A stretch of DNA of 64,000 bases from Bacillus spizizenii TU-B-10 (GCF_000227465.1 NC_016047.1:2460857-2524856); one strand, 5' to 3'. Counted from the stretch's first letter, positions 36,684-46,723 are shown. Program-made: numbers and translations. Notes: generated by a model from the letters alone, not told the origin.

Positions 36684-36694
36684 TTGTTTTTTTT

Positions 36695-37669
36695 TTATAA
36701 GTTGAAAGTATTTAACGGAGAATGTTTTTGATACTTCTTTGCAATTTCATCCTCTGTAAAATCTAAATATGCTTTTTGAGTTACCTCTACACTCGAATGC
36801 CCTAATATGCGTGAAAGTGTGACAAAGTCTCCCCCGTTTAATAAATAATATTTAGCAAAATTATTTCGTAATTGATGTGGAGTCACTTCAATATTCACAG
36901 AGTTAGCTGCCTTTTTTAATACTTTTTCAAAGCTACTTACATCTTGTTTGTTCCCTCTAGTCGTGGGAAAAAGATACTCACTATCACTGAATCGATCCCT
37001 ATATAGAAGCCATCTTCGTAAATCTTTTGAGAGCCGGTCGGATATAAAGGCATAGCGCTGCCGTTTATTTTTAGGGTTAGTAATTAAAATCGAATGCGCT
37101 TTAAAATCTAAATCTTCCGGCTTCAAATTAACGCATTCCCCTATCCTCATCCCTGTATCGAGAAGAGTACGAACCATAATCCAATTTCTATACCCATGAA
37201 ATGTTGTTGTATCGAAGGCGCTAAATAAGCGCTTTATTTGAGAAAGAGAGAGTAATTTTTTCTTTTTGCGTTCAGGTTTAATATTTGCAACGGTCGAGGC
37301 CGGACTTTCCTTTATTTCTCTTTCGCTTACCAAAAAATTAAAAAACACTTTAATATTTCGGATATAATTAGCGATTGTGGTATCACTAATTGCCTTTGAA
37401 TGGTCTGATCTCGCATATGGATTATTAAGGTTTTTAGTCCCCTCGTTAGAAACTACGGTGTATTTGCCGCGTAACCTTAGGTATTTTATATACTTGCGGA
37501 GGTGGGCCGCCTTAACATCGCGGGGATCATCGATTTCAAATTCATTTCGGAGGTAAATTGAAAAGAGGCGTAAGGTTTGTTCGTAACTAGCCTTCGTTTT
37601 TTTCGAAAGGTTCTTCGAGTCGCAATATATCATAAAATTATCGATTTGAAATTCAAATTCATTAAACAT
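36695..37669 (-). CDS. Tyrosine recombinase/integrase of the island
   Basis: 324-aa XerC/D-like phage integrase. N-terminal SAM-like core-binding domain (about 5-115) and catalytic domain (about 135-320) with Arg175 (TGMRIGE), Lys region NPKNKRQR (about 198-205), His265-x-x-Arg268 (TPHQLR), His291 (LGHSS) and the nucleophile Tyr301. All catalytic residues are in place, so it may be functional. Good AAAGGAGAC ribosome site. It ends the island next to spo0A, which is the usual position of an integrase beside its attachment site. It has no excisionase partner that I can see. Confidence 0.88.
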   Translation of the reverse strand: MFNEFEFQIDNFMIYCDSKNLSKKTKASYEQTLRLFSIYLRNEFEIDDPRDVKAAHLRKYIKYLRLRGKYTVVSNEGTKNLNNPYARSDHSKAISDTTIANYIRNIKVFFNFLVSEREIKESPASTVANIKPERKKKKLLSLSQIKRLFSAFDTTTFHGYRNWIMVRTLLDTGMRIGECVNLKPEDLDFKAHSILITNPKNKRQRYAFISDRLSKDLRRWLLYRDRFSDSEYLFPTTRGNKQDVSSFEKVLKKAANSVNIEVTPHQLRNNFAKYYLLNGGDFVTLSRILGHSSVEVTQKAYLDFTEDEIAKKYQKHSPLNTFNL

Positions 37670-37745
37670 AAAAAACGTCTCCTTTCACCACATTTACATA
37701 CGGCAAAGAAGACGTTAAATTAATCGGTAAGTTTTCGAGTCATTT

Positions 37746-37764
37746 ATCGTTGTGTTAACGATAT
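37746..37764. repeat. Inverted repeat in the recombinase promoter region
   Basis: Perfect TATCGTT-N5-AACGATA. Close by are two copies of ATCGGTAA (37724-37731, 37768-37775) and TTTATCG at 37745 and 37766. This cluster probably contains recombinase or repressor binding sites. Confidence 0.5.
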
Positions 37765-37775
37765 TTATCGGTAAA
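37760..37775. other. Candidate right attachment-site remnant of the island
   Basis: CGATATTTATCGGTAA matches 14/16 of the sequence at 26225-26240 in direct orientation, about 11.5 kb away. It lies 90 bases upstream of the recombinase and 45 bases beyond the end of spo0A, so it would place the whole island between the two copies. Confidence 0.4.
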
Positions 37776-37808
37776 CTCTTTATTGATCACGTAATGCAAA
37801 CCCGCTTC

Positions 37809-37829
37809 AAAAAAGCCTTAAGAAGCCTT
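37809..37829 (-). terminator. Weak terminator after spo0A
   Basis: Minus strand AAGGCTT-CTTA-AGGCTTTTTT folds into a short stem with wobble pairs followed by T's, overlapping the spo0A stop. Weaker than other terminators in this window. Confidence 0.4.
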
Positions 37830-38621
37830 ATGTTCTAATCTAAGCTTATCCGCAACCATTGCAATGAATTCGCTGTTGGTAGGTTTAGCTTTTGTCATGC
37901 TGACAGTATAACCGAACAGCGAGGAAATGGAATCAATGTTACCTCTGCTCCATGCCACTTCGATCGCATGGCGGATCGCTCTTTCTACACGGCTAGCGGT
38001 TGTGTTGAATTTTTTGGCGATGTCCGGATAGAGGACTTTTGTAATACTGCCGAGCAATTCAATGTCATTGTATACCATTGAGATTGCTTCGCGCAGATAG
38101 AGATAGCCTTTAATATGTGCTGGGACGCCGATTTCATGGATAATGCTTGTGATGCTCGCGTCGAGATTTTTCTTCTTTGGTTCAGGCTGGCTGCTGCGTA
38201 TAATGCTGCTTTGCGATGATGGCGCACGATGCGTCACGCTGCTGGCATTTCCGCTGACTTGGCGGATATGTCCGACAAGATTTTCCATATCAAACGGTTT
38301 GAGAATAAAGTAGGAAGCGCCTAAATCGACGGCCTTTTTCGTGACATCTTCCTGTCCAAAGGCTGTCAGCATAATGACATTCGGCTGTTTTTTCAGATCT
38401 GATTCCCTCAGCCGCTCTAAAACCGCAAGTCCATCCAAATGCGGCATAATAATATCCAATACGAGCACATCGGGATCTTTTTCTTTAAACAACGACAGGC
38501 ATTCCTGTCCGTTATAAGCAACACCGATCACTTCCATGTCTTCCTGTCCTTCTATATATTCACTCAACAGGCTTACCAGCTCTCGATTATCGTCAGCAAC
38601 ACAAACTTTAATTTTCTCCAC
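37818..38621 (-). CDS. spo0A: Master sporulation regulator Spo0A
   Basis: 267-aa response regulator. Receiver domain 1-125 with acidic pocket Asp10/Asp11 and phosphoacceptor Asp56 (LDIIMPH); a linker; and the Spo0A DNA-binding domain about 145-267 with the recognition helix in [16 protein letters not shown]. Phosphorylation through the Kin-Spo0F-Spo0B relay lets it control biofilm, competence and sporulation genes. The start is GTG with GGGGAGGAA upstream, as in B. subtilis; a longer ATG-opened frame would cross that site. The 3' end is intact despite the island next to it. Confidence 0.97.
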   Translation of the reverse strand: MEKIKVCVADDNRELVSLLSEYIEGQEDMEVIGVAYNGQECLSLFKEKDPDVLVLDIIMPHLDGLAVLERLRESDLKKQPNVIMLTAFGQEDVTKKAVDLGASYFILKPFDMENLVGHIRQVSGNASSVTHRAPSSQSSIIRSSQPEPKKKNLDASITSIIHEIGVPAHIKGYLYLREAISMVYNDIELLGSITKVLYPDIAKKFNTTASRVERAIRHAIEVAWSRGNIDSISSLFGYTVSMTKAKPTNSEFIAMVADKLRLEHKAS

Positions 38622-38672
38622 GTTTCTTCCTCCCCAAATGTAGTTAACAGGATTCACCCTTGCTACATGTTT

Positions 38673-38701
38673 ACATTCGACAAAACCGCTATATACCCTC
38701 T
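38673..38701 (-). promoter_or_regulatory. Sigma-H promoter (Ps) of spo0A with overlapping 0A box
   Basis: AGAGGGTAT and GTCGAATGT are separated by 11 bp, fitting the sigma-H consensus RNAGGAWWW/RNNGAATWW. The -10 overlaps the 0A box TGTCGAA at 38676-38682, allowing positive or negative autoregulation. Confidence 0.85.
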
Positions 38702-38764
38702 AAAAAAAATCATAATCACCAATATTAGTGGCATATCTTTGTTATTCTATGTTTTTCTCCGTTT

Positions 38765-38813
38765 TTCGACTAAAAATGAAATTTGACAAACAAGGAAACG
38801 TGAATTTGTCGAA
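38765..38813. promoter_or_regulatory. Upstream cluster of 0A boxes in front of spo0A
   Basis: Three further 0A-box-like heptamers: TTCGACT (38765-38771), TTTGACA (38783-38789) and TGTCGAA (38807-38813). With the one in the sigma-H promoter they make four sites, matching the known layout of this control region, which switches transcription from the vegetative Pv to the sporulation Ps promoter. A TAGAAT -10-like element for Pv lies near 38739-38744. Confidence 0.75.
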
Positions 38814-38871
38814 AAATCTTCTTTTGTACATTTTACCGTATGTATTCCGAGAAGTGAAGAGGGATCAAAAC

Positions 38872-38900
38872 AAAAAAACTGCCGGAAATACCGGCAGTCA
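38872..38900 (-). terminator. Terminator after spoIVB
   Basis: Stem CTGCCGG/CCGGCAG with 5-nt loop followed by TTTTTTTG on the minus strand, directly after the spoIVB stop. Confidence 0.92.
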
Positions 38901-40178
38901 GCTTGCTTTTTCTTTTTCGTAAATATCGATTCCTGCTTCTGACAGCATCCATTCAATATGAACGCCGTAGCCGCTTGTCGGGTCATTTACAAACACATGG
39001 GTGACAGCGCCGATCACTTTTCCATTTTGAATGATCGGACTCCCGCTCATCCCCTGTACGATGCCGCCTGTTTCTTTCAACAGTCTTGGATCGGTTATTT
39101 TTAAAACCATTCCTTTTGTCGCCGGGAATTTTTGCGGTGTTGTGCTGACGATTTCAATATCAAACTTTTCTACCTTGTCATCATCAATGACCGTTAAAAT
39201 TTCAGCAGGCCCTTTTTTGACTTCAGTAGAAAACGCAACCGGCAGTGCTTGATCTGAAATGTTGTTTTGAATCGGCTGATGCAGTGTGCCGAAAATGCCA
39301 AATGGGCTGTTTCTGTTAATATCCCCGATCGTTTTACGTTCTGAGGAAAATCGCGCCAGTTTTTCTCCCGGATTTCCGCCTGTCCCTTTTTCAATGGATG
39401 TTACAGTTGATTTAACAATTTCTCCATTTTCCACTACGATTGGTTTCTTTGTGTCCATGTCAGAAATCACGTGGCCAAGTGCTCCGTATTTTTTTGTTTT
39501 CGGTTCATAAAAAGTCATTGTGCCGATGCCAGCAGCAGAATCCCTGATGTATAAACCAATTCTGTACTTGCCTTCTGCTTCATCCTTTTCCGGAATGAGC
39601 TTTGTTTTGATTTTTTGTTTGTCACGTTTAATGAGCAAATCTAAAGATTCTCCGGTTTTACCGGCTTTCTGAATAAATGGGGCCACATCATTCATTTTTT
39701 CAATTTTCTGTCCATTCATCTCAATAATGATGTCGCCCGCTTCAATACCGGCCGTTTCTCCCGGAGATTTTTTGCCTTCACTTGTATTGATTTGATGAAA
39801 TCCGACGACAAGAACACCGACGGAATGAAGCTTTACACCGATTGATTGTCCGCCAGGTATGACCTTTAAATCAGGAAGAACCTGCACTTTTGTTTTTTTG
39901 ATTGGAAATCCGGCAAGATCGTATACTAACTCTGACTCACCTGATTTTTTGCCTGTCACCTTGATTTCATGCGGGTCTTTCTTTACTGTAAACGCTTCTG
40001 ATGATTCTTGTGCATGAGCGTTTACTGATAAACCTGTTTCAATCGCTTGTGTTTGGGTTTCAAATACTCTCATTTGCGTTGGAATCAGTAAATACTCTTT
40101 TAGCGGTTTGCATAAACCTACACTTAATAACGAAACAAGGAGAATTAAACCTACTGCTTTTCTGATGTTATCGGGCAT
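38898..40178 (-). CDS. spoIVB: Intermembrane signalling serine protease SpoIVB
   Basis: 426-aa S55 family protease. N-terminal transmembrane/secretion segment (about 7-27), PDZ domain (about 100-190, with [13 protein letters not shown]), and a chymotrypsin-like domain with GALGHVISD (His) and the nucleophilic Ser in QGMSGSPII near 378. Secreted from the forespore into the space between membranes, it cleaves SpoIVFA and lets SpoIVFB process pro-sigma-K. It follows recN and precedes spo0A, the usual order. Confidence 0.96.
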   Translation of the reverse strand: MPDNIRKAVGLILLVSLLSVGLCKPLKEYLLIPTQMRVFETQTQAIETGLSVNAHAQESSEAFTVKKDPHEIKVTGKKSGESELVYDLAGFPIKKTKVQVLPDLKVIPGGQSIGVKLHSVGVLVVGFHQINTSEGKKSPGETAGIEAGDIIIEMNGQKIEKMNDVAPFIQKAGKTGESLDLLIKRDKQKIKTKLIPEKDEAEGKYRIGLYIRDSAAGIGTMTFYEPKTKKYGALGHVISDMDTKKPIVVENGEIVKSTVTSIEKGTGGNPGEKLARFSSERKTIGDINRNSPFGIFGTLHQPIQNNISDQALPVAFSTEVKKGPAEILTVIDDDKVEKFDIEIVSTTPQKFPATKGMVLKITDPRLLKETGGIVQGMSGSPIIQNGKVIGAVTHVFVNDPTSGYGVHIEWMLSEAGIDIYEKEKAS

Positions 40179-40321
40179 TCACTACTTCACTCTCCTCGCT
40201 CCTATCCCACACCTTCTTTATGTCTTGCTGCTACATCTTTAATTTTGCCTTCTGACACCTTATTTATAACTGTCATATAAAGAAAAACATTGGATATACT
40301 GATGAACGAATGGATGTGTGC

Positions 40322-40355
40322 GAAAAAAAATAAGCTGCGCTTCTCGCGCAGCTTA
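40322..40355 (-). terminator. Terminator after recN
   Basis: Perfect stem TAAGCTGCGC/GCGCAGCTTA with a 5-nt loop followed by eight T on the minus strand; the stem overlaps the recN stop codon. Confidence 0.93.
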
Positions 40356-42083
40356 CCCAGTTGTTTTGACTTGATCCGCTTGTTTTAGAAGTTCTTTCGC
40401 ATGGCGTTTCGTCAAGTCTGTTACTTCGACTCCGGCAATCATGCGCCCGATTTCCACTACCTTTTCCTGCTTAGACAGCGGCTTGACACGTGTCGTGGTT
40501 CTGCCGTCTTTTAACTCCTTCGCAATATAAAGATGCGTATCGGCCATGGCAGCTACCTGAGGCAAGTGTGTAATACACAGCACTTGTGATCCTATTGAGA
40601 CTTTATGGATCTTCTCAGCGATTGCCTGCGCGACTCTGCCGCTTACACCGGTATCTACCTCATCGAATATAATCGACGTCACATCCTGCTGCGAGGAAAA
40701 AATGCTTTTGATGGCAAGCATCACCCGGGACAGCTCCCCTCCGGAAGCGACTTTCGAAAGGGATTTCAAAGGCTCGCCTGTGTTGGTTGAAATTAAAAAC
40801 CTGACCAGATCAATTCCTTGGTCAGTCAGCTGAACAGGCTGGCCGTTTACAATCGGCGCCTCCTCATTGCGAGACGCTGTTCTGACCTTAAATTCCGTAT
40901 CAAAAGTTGATTTTTCCATATAGAGGCTTTTTAATTCTCGATGAATCTCATCGGCCAGCTTTTTCGCCCATGCTTTCCGGATTTGTGAAACATTTGCCGC
41001 TTCCACCGCAACATCTTTGCCGACTGAGTCAAGCTCCTTCTTCACGCTTTGAAGATGGCTGTCCCTGTTTTCAATTTGGTCAATCTCTTCTTCAATTTTA
41101 GAGGCGTATTCCAAAATCTCCTCAACAGTTGCACCGTATTTTCGTTTCAGCTGTTTGATTTCATTAAGACGCGTCTCAATATAATTCAGGCGTTCCGGGT
41201 CATATTCAAGCTCATCCAGCATATTTCTCATCTGAAATGTAGCGTCCTCCAGCAGATAGTAAGAGTTCGACACACTTTCAGACAGTTTTTTCAGCGGTTC
41301 GTTAATATCGGATATATCTTCGAGCTGCGCTGATGCCATTCCGACCCAGTCCAGTCCGCCCTGCTCACTGCGAAGCGCGTTATATGCATTTTGCAGCGAT
41401 TCATAGATCTTCTCAAAGTTTGAAATTTGCTGGCGCTCTTCTTGGAGCTGTTCATCTTCATTAAGCTCGAGCTTTGCCGATTCGATTTCTTCGAGCTGAA
41501 ATTGAATAAGGTCCAGGCGGTGGGCCATTTCCTGTTCGCTTTCAGAAAGCTGTTTTAGCTTTTTAAGCAGCTTCATATACCGATGGTACCCTTCCTGATA
41601 TGCTTGAAGCGCGCTTTCTACTTCGGCTCCGGCAAACTTGTCCAAAAGCTGGAGATGATTTTCGTCCTCCATTAACAGCTGGTTATCGTGCTGCCCGTGA
41701 ATATCTAATAAAAGCCTGCCGATCTCTCTTAACGAAGCAATCGTGACAAGCTTGCCATTAACACGGCAAACGCTTTTTCCGCTCGTGCTGATATCCCTTC
41801 TCATGACGATCATTTCGTCTGAAACGTCGATTCCCTGCTCAGTGCATACGTCAAAAACGGGGTGGCCGCTCTCCAATAGAAACAGCCCTTCAAGCTCGGC
41901 TTTTGTCTCTCCATATCTGACAAATTCAGATGATCCGCGGCCTCCGACTAAAAGAGAAATGGCGTCTATGATGATGGATTTGCCGGCTCCGGTTTCTCCT
42001 GTTAAAACCGTGAGCCCTCGTTCAAAAGAAACCGTCAGTTCCTCAATAATGGCAAAGTTTTTAATCGATAGTTCAGCTAACAA
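40353..42083 (-). CDS. recN: DNA repair ATPase RecN
   Basis: 576-aa SMC-like protein for double-strand break repair. N-terminal Walker A GETGAGKSIIID (near 30-41), a long antiparallel coiled coil (about 150-370), and C-terminal ABC signature SGGELSRVMLA plus Walker B SIIFDEVDTGVSG. It gathers DNA ends and works with RecA. The start appears to be TTG (read Met-Leu-Ala-Glu) with GAGGTG upstream. It follows ahrC on the same strand, as in other Bacillus. Confidence 0.95.
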   Translation of the reverse strand: MLAELSIKNFAIIEELTVSFERGLTVLTGETGAGKSIIIDAISLLVGGRGSSEFVRYGETKAELEGLFLLESGHPVFDVCTEQGIDVSDEMIVMRRDISTSGKSVCRVNGKLVTIASLREIGRLLLDIHGQHDNQLLMEDENHLQLLDKFAGAEVESALQAYQEGYHRYMKLLKKLKQLSESEQEMAHRLDLIQFQLEEIESAKLELNEDEQLQEERQQISNFEKIYESLQNAYNALRSEQGGLDWVGMASAQLEDISDINEPLKKLSESVSNSYYLLEDATFQMRNMLDELEYDPERLNYIETRLNEIKQLKRKYGATVEEILEYASKIEEEIDQIENRDSHLQSVKKELDSVGKDVAVEAANVSQIRKAWAKKLADEIHRELKSLYMEKSTFDTEFKVRTASRNEEAPIVNGQPVQLTDQGIDLVRFLISTNTGEPLKSLSKVASGGELSRVMLAIKSIFSSQQDVTSIIFDEVDTGVSGRVAQAIAEKIHKVSIGSQVLCITHLPQVAAMADTHLYIAKELKDGRTTTRVKPLSKQEKVVEIGRMIAGVEVTDLTKRHAKELLKQADQVKTTG

Positions 42084-42118
42084 ACAGCATTACACCTCTT
42101 ATCTTTGTTAGATTTCTG

Positions 42119-42568
42119 TTACAGCAGCTCAAGCAGCCTGTTTTTTACGCCGTCTGTATCTTCAGGAGTCCGGCAAATAATTAAAATCGTGTCATCTCCG
42201 CAAATGGTTCCCATAATTTCATCCCAGTCTAAATTGTCCATCAGCGCTCCGATTGCCTGGGCGTTTCCCGGCATCGTTTTCAGCACAATCATATGGCTTG
42301 CTGAGTCTATTTTCACAAATGCGTCCATCAATGCCCGCTTCAGCTTGGACAACGGATTGAAACGCTGGTCTGCCGGAAGACTGTATTTGTAAGAGCCGTT
42401 ATTCGTAGGCACTTTCACAAGGTGAAGTTCTTTGATATCCCGTGAAACCGTGGCTTGTGTTACTTTGTATCCATCCTGCTTCAGCATGTCGACCAATTCA
42501 TCCTGCGTTTCGATTTCATTGCTTGTAATGATCTCTCTGATTTTAATATGCCTCTGGCCTTTGTTCAT
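42119..42568 (-). CDS. ahrC: Arginine repressor/activator AhrC (ArgR)
   Basis: 149-aa hexameric arginine-dependent regulator. The N-terminal winged helix (1-70, [14 protein letters not shown]) binds ARG boxes; the C-terminal domain contains [14 protein letters not shown], which forms the arginine pocket and hexamer core. It represses arginine biosynthesis and activates catabolism. Targets probably include the two ARG-box-like sites upstream of artP in this same window. It lies between yqxC and recN. Confidence 0.95.
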   Translation of the reverse strand: MNKGQRHIKIREIITSNEIETQDELVDMLKQDGYKVTQATVSRDIKELHLVKVPTNNGSYKYSLPADQRFNPLSKLKRALMDAFVKIDSASHMIVLKTMPGNAQAIGALMDNLDWDEIMGTICGDDTILIICRTPEDTDGVKNRLLELL

Positions 42569-42664
42569 GTAAGCACCTCTATTTCCAGCTTATCTGTTCT
42601 TTTATGTTATATGATTCTCTGCAAATTGTACATGAATGCAGAAAAAAGGAATAATAGCGCCCTA

Positions 42665-43510
42665 TTATTCCGGTACATCTGCTTTTTTTTCTTTTAACGT
42701 CTTATGTGCCTCTTCTACAACGCGGATGATCTCTTCTTCCGGCAGCTCTTGTCCTTCCTGTCCCTCTCCCGGCCAATGCAAATGAAGGAGAAATTCAATA
42801 TTTCCGTCTCCTCCTGTGATTGGAGAAAATGACAGGCCTTTGCAAATATAGCCTTCAGCCGCAGAGAAACTATTCATTCGCTTGAGAACATCCACATGCA
42901 CTTTAGGATCTCTGACAATCCCTTTTTTGCCGACGGATTCCCGTCCCGCTTCAAACTGCGGCTTAACTAGAGCCATGCAGTCGCTGCCCGGTACGAGTAA
43001 TGTTTTGAGGACAGGCAGGATGAGCCGCAGTGAAATAAAGGACACATCAATTGTGGCAAACTCCGGCATGCCCTTTGTAAAGTCTGCCGGTGTTGCATAA
43101 CGAAAGTTCGTCCGTTCCATCACGACGACCCGTTCATCCTGTCTAAGCTTCCACGCAAGCTGATTATAGCCTACATCCACAGCGTATGACTGTTTAGCTC
43201 CATTTTGCAAAGCGCAGTCCGTAAAACCGCCGGTGGAGGAGCCAATATCAATCATAATTTTATCATTGACAGAGACGGGAAATTCCTTCAACGCTTTTTC
43301 GAGCTTTAAGCCGCCCCTGCTCACATACCTCAGCGGGTTTCCTTTGACTGTTAGCGGAAGGTCGCGATCAATTTTTTCTCCAGGCTTGTCCAAGCGGTTT
43401 TCGTTTGAATAGACGATCCCCGCCATAATGGCTCTTTTGGCTTTTTCACGCGTTTCCGCCAGCCCTCTTTCCACTAATAATACATCTAATCGTTCTTTCT
43501 TTGACGTCAT
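42665..43510 (-). CDS. yqxC: S4-domain/FtsJ-like rRNA methyltransferase YqxC (TlyA family)
   Basis: 281-aa TlyA/hemolysin A family protein: an S4 RNA-binding domain at about 6-66 and a Rossmann methyltransferase domain with SAM motif [16 protein letters not shown] near 88-103. Family members methylate ribose positions in rRNA. It overlaps the end of dxs by 4 bases and is translationally coupled to it. Specific target in this species not determined from sequence. Confidence 0.9.
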   Translation of the reverse strand: MTSKKERLDVLLVERGLAETREKAKRAIMAGIVYSNENRLDKPGEKIDRDLPLTVKGNPLRYVSRGGLKLEKALKEFPVSVNDKIMIDIGSSTGGFTDCALQNGAKQSYAVDVGYNQLAWKLRQDERVVVMERTNFRYATPADFTKGMPEFATIDVSFISLRLILPVLKTLLVPGSDCMALVKPQFEAGRESVGKKGIVRDPKVHVDVLKRMNSFSAAEGYICKGLSFSPITGGDGNIEFLLHLHWPGEGQEGQELPEEEIIRVVEEAHKTLKEKKADVPE

Positions 43511-45408
43511 GATCCAATTCCTTTGTGTGTCTTTGGCGGCATCAGTAATCTAATACGATTTGCCACCTGCTGTTTTGTCAGTCCAATTTCCTCAAGAAGC
43601 GCCGTTACACTTCCGTGTTCAATAAACCGATCAGGTATACCCATTCTGTCGATCGGAGTATGATATTCACCTTGATCATGAGCGAATTCTAAAATCGAGC
43701 TTCCGAAACCGCCTTCTAAGACCGCTTCTTCAATTGTTAAAATTGGCAAGCCTTCTTTTAGGATACTCTTCATCATCTTTTCATCAATCGGCTTAATAAA
43801 ACGCGCATTCACAACGCGCACGGAGAGTCCTTCTTTCTGTAGCTCTTCGGCTGCTTCAAGCGTCATTTCGATTGTTGTACCGAATGTTAAGATGACTGCA
43901 TCGTTCCCTGGACGCAGCACCTCCCACGTACCGATCGGAATCGTTTTCAGCTGTTCATCCATTTTTACGCCGAGTCCGTTTCCGCGCGGAAAACGCATCG
44001 CAATCGGGCCTTCGTCATAGCTGAGTGCTGTATGAACCATATGCTGTCCTTCATTTTCATCTTTCGGCATCATTAAGACGATGTTTGGAATGTGGCGCAT
44101 AAACGCAATATCAAACACACCTTGATGTGTCTCACCGTCAGCACCTACGAGTCCTGCACGGTCAATTCCAATAAACACATTGGCGTTTTGGCGGCAAATG
44201 TCATGAACCACTTGATCATATGCCCTTTGCAGGAAGGTTGAATAAATCGCCAAAAACGGCTTCATCCCCTGCATTGCCATTGCTGCAGCCATCGTTGCGG
44301 CATGCTGTTCTGCGATTCCTACGTCGAACATTCGGTCAGGGAATTCCTTTGCGAAGCCTTCTAGCTTTGAGCCGACAGGCATAGCCGGCGTAATGGCTAC
44401 AATGCGTCCGTCCTCGCGCGCCATTCGCTGCACAGTGCCGCTGACAAGGCCGCTCCATGAAGGAGCTGCTGCTTTCGGTTTTACAAAGTCACCGGTATTG
44501 ATTTTATATGGTCCGGTACCGTGCCATGTTCCAATCGTATCGGTCTCAGCCGGTTTGTACCCCTTCCCTTTTTTCGTGATGACATGCAGGAGAACAGGGC
44601 CTTTCGTTTTTTTGGCGTATTGAAGATTCTCAATCAGCTCATGATAAGAATGTCCGTCCACCGGGCCTAAATACGTAAAACCAAGCTCCTCAAAAAACAT
44701 TCCGGAGACGAGCATGTATTTCAGGCTGTCTTTGATCCGTTCCGCCGTGGCGGCAAGTTTGCCTCCAACTGCCGGAATCTTTTTAAACAAGTATTCGAGC
44801 TCATCTTTGACCCACTGGTACTTCCCGGCAGTGCGCAGCCTTCCGAGCATAGAATGAATGGCACCGACATTCGGTGCAATACTCATTTCATTATCATTTA
44901 GGATGACAATCATGTCTTTTTTCTCGTCGCCGATGTGGTTCAAGGCTTCAAGCGCCATTCCGCCGGTCAGCGCGCCATCACCAATAATCGGAATAATAAA
45001 TTCATCCGTTCCTTTAATATCACGTGCAGCTGCCATTCCCATCGCGCCTGACAGAGAAGTTGAGCTGTGCCCGGTTTCCCAAACATCATGCTCGCTTTCA
45101 CTCCGCTTTGGAAATCCGCAAAGCCCTTTGTATTGGCGAAGCGTCGCAAATTCTTTTCCGCGTCCTGTCAGCAGCTTATGGACATACGACTGGTGGCCTA
45201 CATCCCACAAAAATTTGTCTTTTGGGCTGTTAAATTCCTTATGCAGCGCAACAGTAAGCTCTACGACACCTAAGTTTGGGCCGATGTGGCCGCCGGAAGC
45301 GGATAAAGTTGTAATTAAAAATTGACGGATTTCATCACTTAATTTCTCTAATTCATCAATGGACATGTTTTTTAAAAACGACGGGTCCTGTATTGATAAA
45401 AGATCCAA
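43507..45408 (-). CDS. dxs: 1-deoxy-D-xylulose-5-phosphate synthase Dxs
   Basis: 633-aa thiamine diphosphate enzyme, first step of the MEP isoprenoid pathway (pyruvate + glyceraldehyde-3-phosphate). TPP motif starting [13 protein letters not shown] (about 152-164) and ending in ILNDNEMS; second domain with [19 protein letters not shown]-terminal transketolase domain. Start codon TTG (read Met-Asp-Leu-Leu). It sits downstream of ispA, so two isoprenoid genes are adjacent. Confidence 0.96.
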   Translation of the reverse strand: MDLLSIQDPSFLKNMSIDELEKLSDEIRQFLITTLSASGGHIGPNLGVVELTVALHKEFNSPKDKFLWDVGHQSYVHKLLTGRGKEFATLRQYKGLCGFPKRSESEHDVWETGHSSTSLSGAMGMAAARDIKGTDEFIIPIIGDGALTGGMALEALNHIGDEKKDMIVILNDNEMSIAPNVGAIHSMLGRLRTAGKYQWVKDELEYLFKKIPAVGGKLAATAERIKDSLKYMLVSGMFFEELGFTYLGPVDGHSYHELIENLQYAKKTKGPVLLHVITKKGKGYKPAETDTIGTWHGTGPYKINTGDFVKPKAAAPSWSGLVSGTVQRMAREDGRIVAITPAMPVGSKLEGFAKEFPDRMFDVGIAEQHAATMAAAMAMQGMKPFLAIYSTFLQRAYDQVVHDICRQNANVFIGIDRAGLVGADGETHQGVFDIAFMRHIPNIVLMMPKDENEGQHMVHTALSYDEGPIAMRFPRGNGLGVKMDEQLKTIPIGTWEVLRPGNDAVILTFGTTIEMTLEAAEELQKEGLSVRVVNARFIKPIDEKMMKSILKEGLPILTIEEAVLEGGFGSSILEFAHDQGEYHTPIDRMGIPDRFIEHGSVTALLEEIGLTKQQVANRIRLLMPPKTHKGIGS

Positions 45409-45588
45409 AGCGGATCAACTCACTTTCAGCATGAATTTCTGCAATGATACATGTCTTCTGCATGTCGAGCTGGACAACAGCCAGATCTCAGACATAAAAA
45501 AAGACAAACGCGCTTTTCCTTTTCATTTTTCATATAAACTGCTTACATTTTACCATATCTCGTGCAGCCGCTTCAAATTAGGATCGGT

Positions 45589-46479
45589 TTAGTGATCTCT
45601 TGCCGCAATTAAATCACAAAGCTCATATAAAAGGTCTTTTTGAAGAGAGAGTCCGCCGATCAAACGCTTCGCCTCTTTTATGTGAACATCCAATTTATGT
45701 TTGGCTCCTTCCAGTGAAAGAAGTGACGGGTAAGTCGATTTTTCGTTTGTTGTATCCGAGCCGACACGTTTACCGATTTTCTCTTCACTGCCTTCTAAAT
45801 CTAAAATATCGTCTCTAATTTGAAAACCGATTCCAATATGCCTGCTGAAGGTACGCAGTGTTTCAATATCTTCCTCAGGCGCATCCGCCAAAATCGCGCC
45901 GGCGATTACGCTAAAACCAAGGAGCTTGGCGGTTTTCCGTTCATGAATGGATTCAAGTTCTTCAAGCGTGACTTGGCGGTTTTCCGCTTCCATATCAGCT
46001 ACTTGTCCCCCGACCATTCCTTCAGTGCCTGCCGCTGAAATCAGCTCATTCACAAGCCGAAGGCGCTTTTCTGCTGACACCTCGTCTGACAAGTGGGAGG
46101 TGATCAGCTTAAAGCTTTCCGTCAAGAGCCCGTCACCCGCTAATACTGCTGTCGCTTCACCGAACACTTTATGATTTGTCGGCTTCCCGCGGCGCAAATC
46201 ATCATCATCCATACAAGGAAGGTCATCATGAATCAATGAATACGTGTGAATCATTTCGACAGCACAGCCGACCGGAATGCCGTCCTTTTCACTTTTCCCG
46301 TATGCGTTTAAAACGGCTAGTACAATGAGAGGACGCAGCCGCTTTCCGCCAGTCTCAAGGGAATATAACATAGATTCTTTTAATGAGTCCGGCATATCGA
46401 GCTTTTCTGTATAGACAGAAAGCTGATTTTCAATCGTTTTTTTCCGCTCCGCCAGAAAACTCGTTAATTTATTTGTCAT
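45589..46479 (-). CDS. ispA: Farnesyl diphosphate synthase IspA
   Basis: 296-aa trans-prenyltransferase. First aspartate-rich motif in [13 protein letters not shown] (about 81-93), second in [10 protein letters not shown] (about 220-229). Condenses DMAPP/IPP to farnesyl diphosphate for undecaprenyl, menaquinone and haem A side chains. The ATG was chosen because AGGAGGAAGACG precedes it; it overlaps the xseB stop by 11 bases. Upstream ATG would sit inside xseB without a ribosome site. Confidence 0.95.
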   Translation of the reverse strand: MTNKLTSFLAERKKTIENQLSVYTEKLDMPDSLKESMLYSLETGGKRLRPLIVLAVLNAYGKSEKDGIPVGCAVEMIHTYSLIHDDLPCMDDDDLRRGKPTNHKVFGEATAVLAGDGLLTESFKLITSHLSDEVSAEKRLRLVNELISAAGTEGMVGGQVADMEAENRQVTLEELESIHERKTAKLLGFSVIAGAILADAPEEDIETLRTFSRHIGIGFQIRDDILDLEGSEEKIGKRVGSDTTNEKSTYPSLLSLEGAKHKLDVHIKEAKRLIGGLSLQKDLLYELCDLIAARDH

Positions 46480-46723
46480 TTTCGTCTTCCTCCTGAACAC
46501 TGAAAGGTGCCAGTTCGCCGTCTTCTTTTAAAATGAAGTCCATTTGTTTTTCGACTTTTTGCAGCTTTTCATGACACATTTTTGAAAGAGCCATGCCTTC
46601 TTGGAAATAGTTAATCGCTTGCTCTAAAGGCACATCACCCTCTTCAAGCTTTGACACAATGCTCTCAAGCCCTTTCATCGCTTCTTCAAATGTCATGTTT
46701 TCATTTTTTTTCACGTCTGTCAT
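46469..46723 (-). CDS. xseB: Exodeoxyribonuclease VII small subunit XseB
   Basis: 84-aa helical protein typical of XseB ([20 protein letters not shown]...[12 protein letters not shown]). Several copies bind XseA to form exonuclease VII, which degrades single-stranded DNA to oligonucleotides. It overlaps xseA by 4 bases and ispA by 11, indicating coupled translation. Confidence 0.94.
   Translation of the reverse strand: MTDVKKNENMTFEEAMKGLESIVSKLEEGDVPLEQAINYFQEGMALSKMCHEKLQKVEKQMDFILKEDGELAPFSVQEEDENDK

Noticed and set aside
36660-36700. Poly-T stretch as a CRISPR or repeat element
   Set aside because: Only a homopolymer run with a terminator-like stem; no spaced repeats anywhere in the window, so no CRISPR array.
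44858-45325. 155-aa plus-strand frame inside dxs
   Set aside because: Shadow of the conserved dxs coding strand; composition mirrors the opposite frame.
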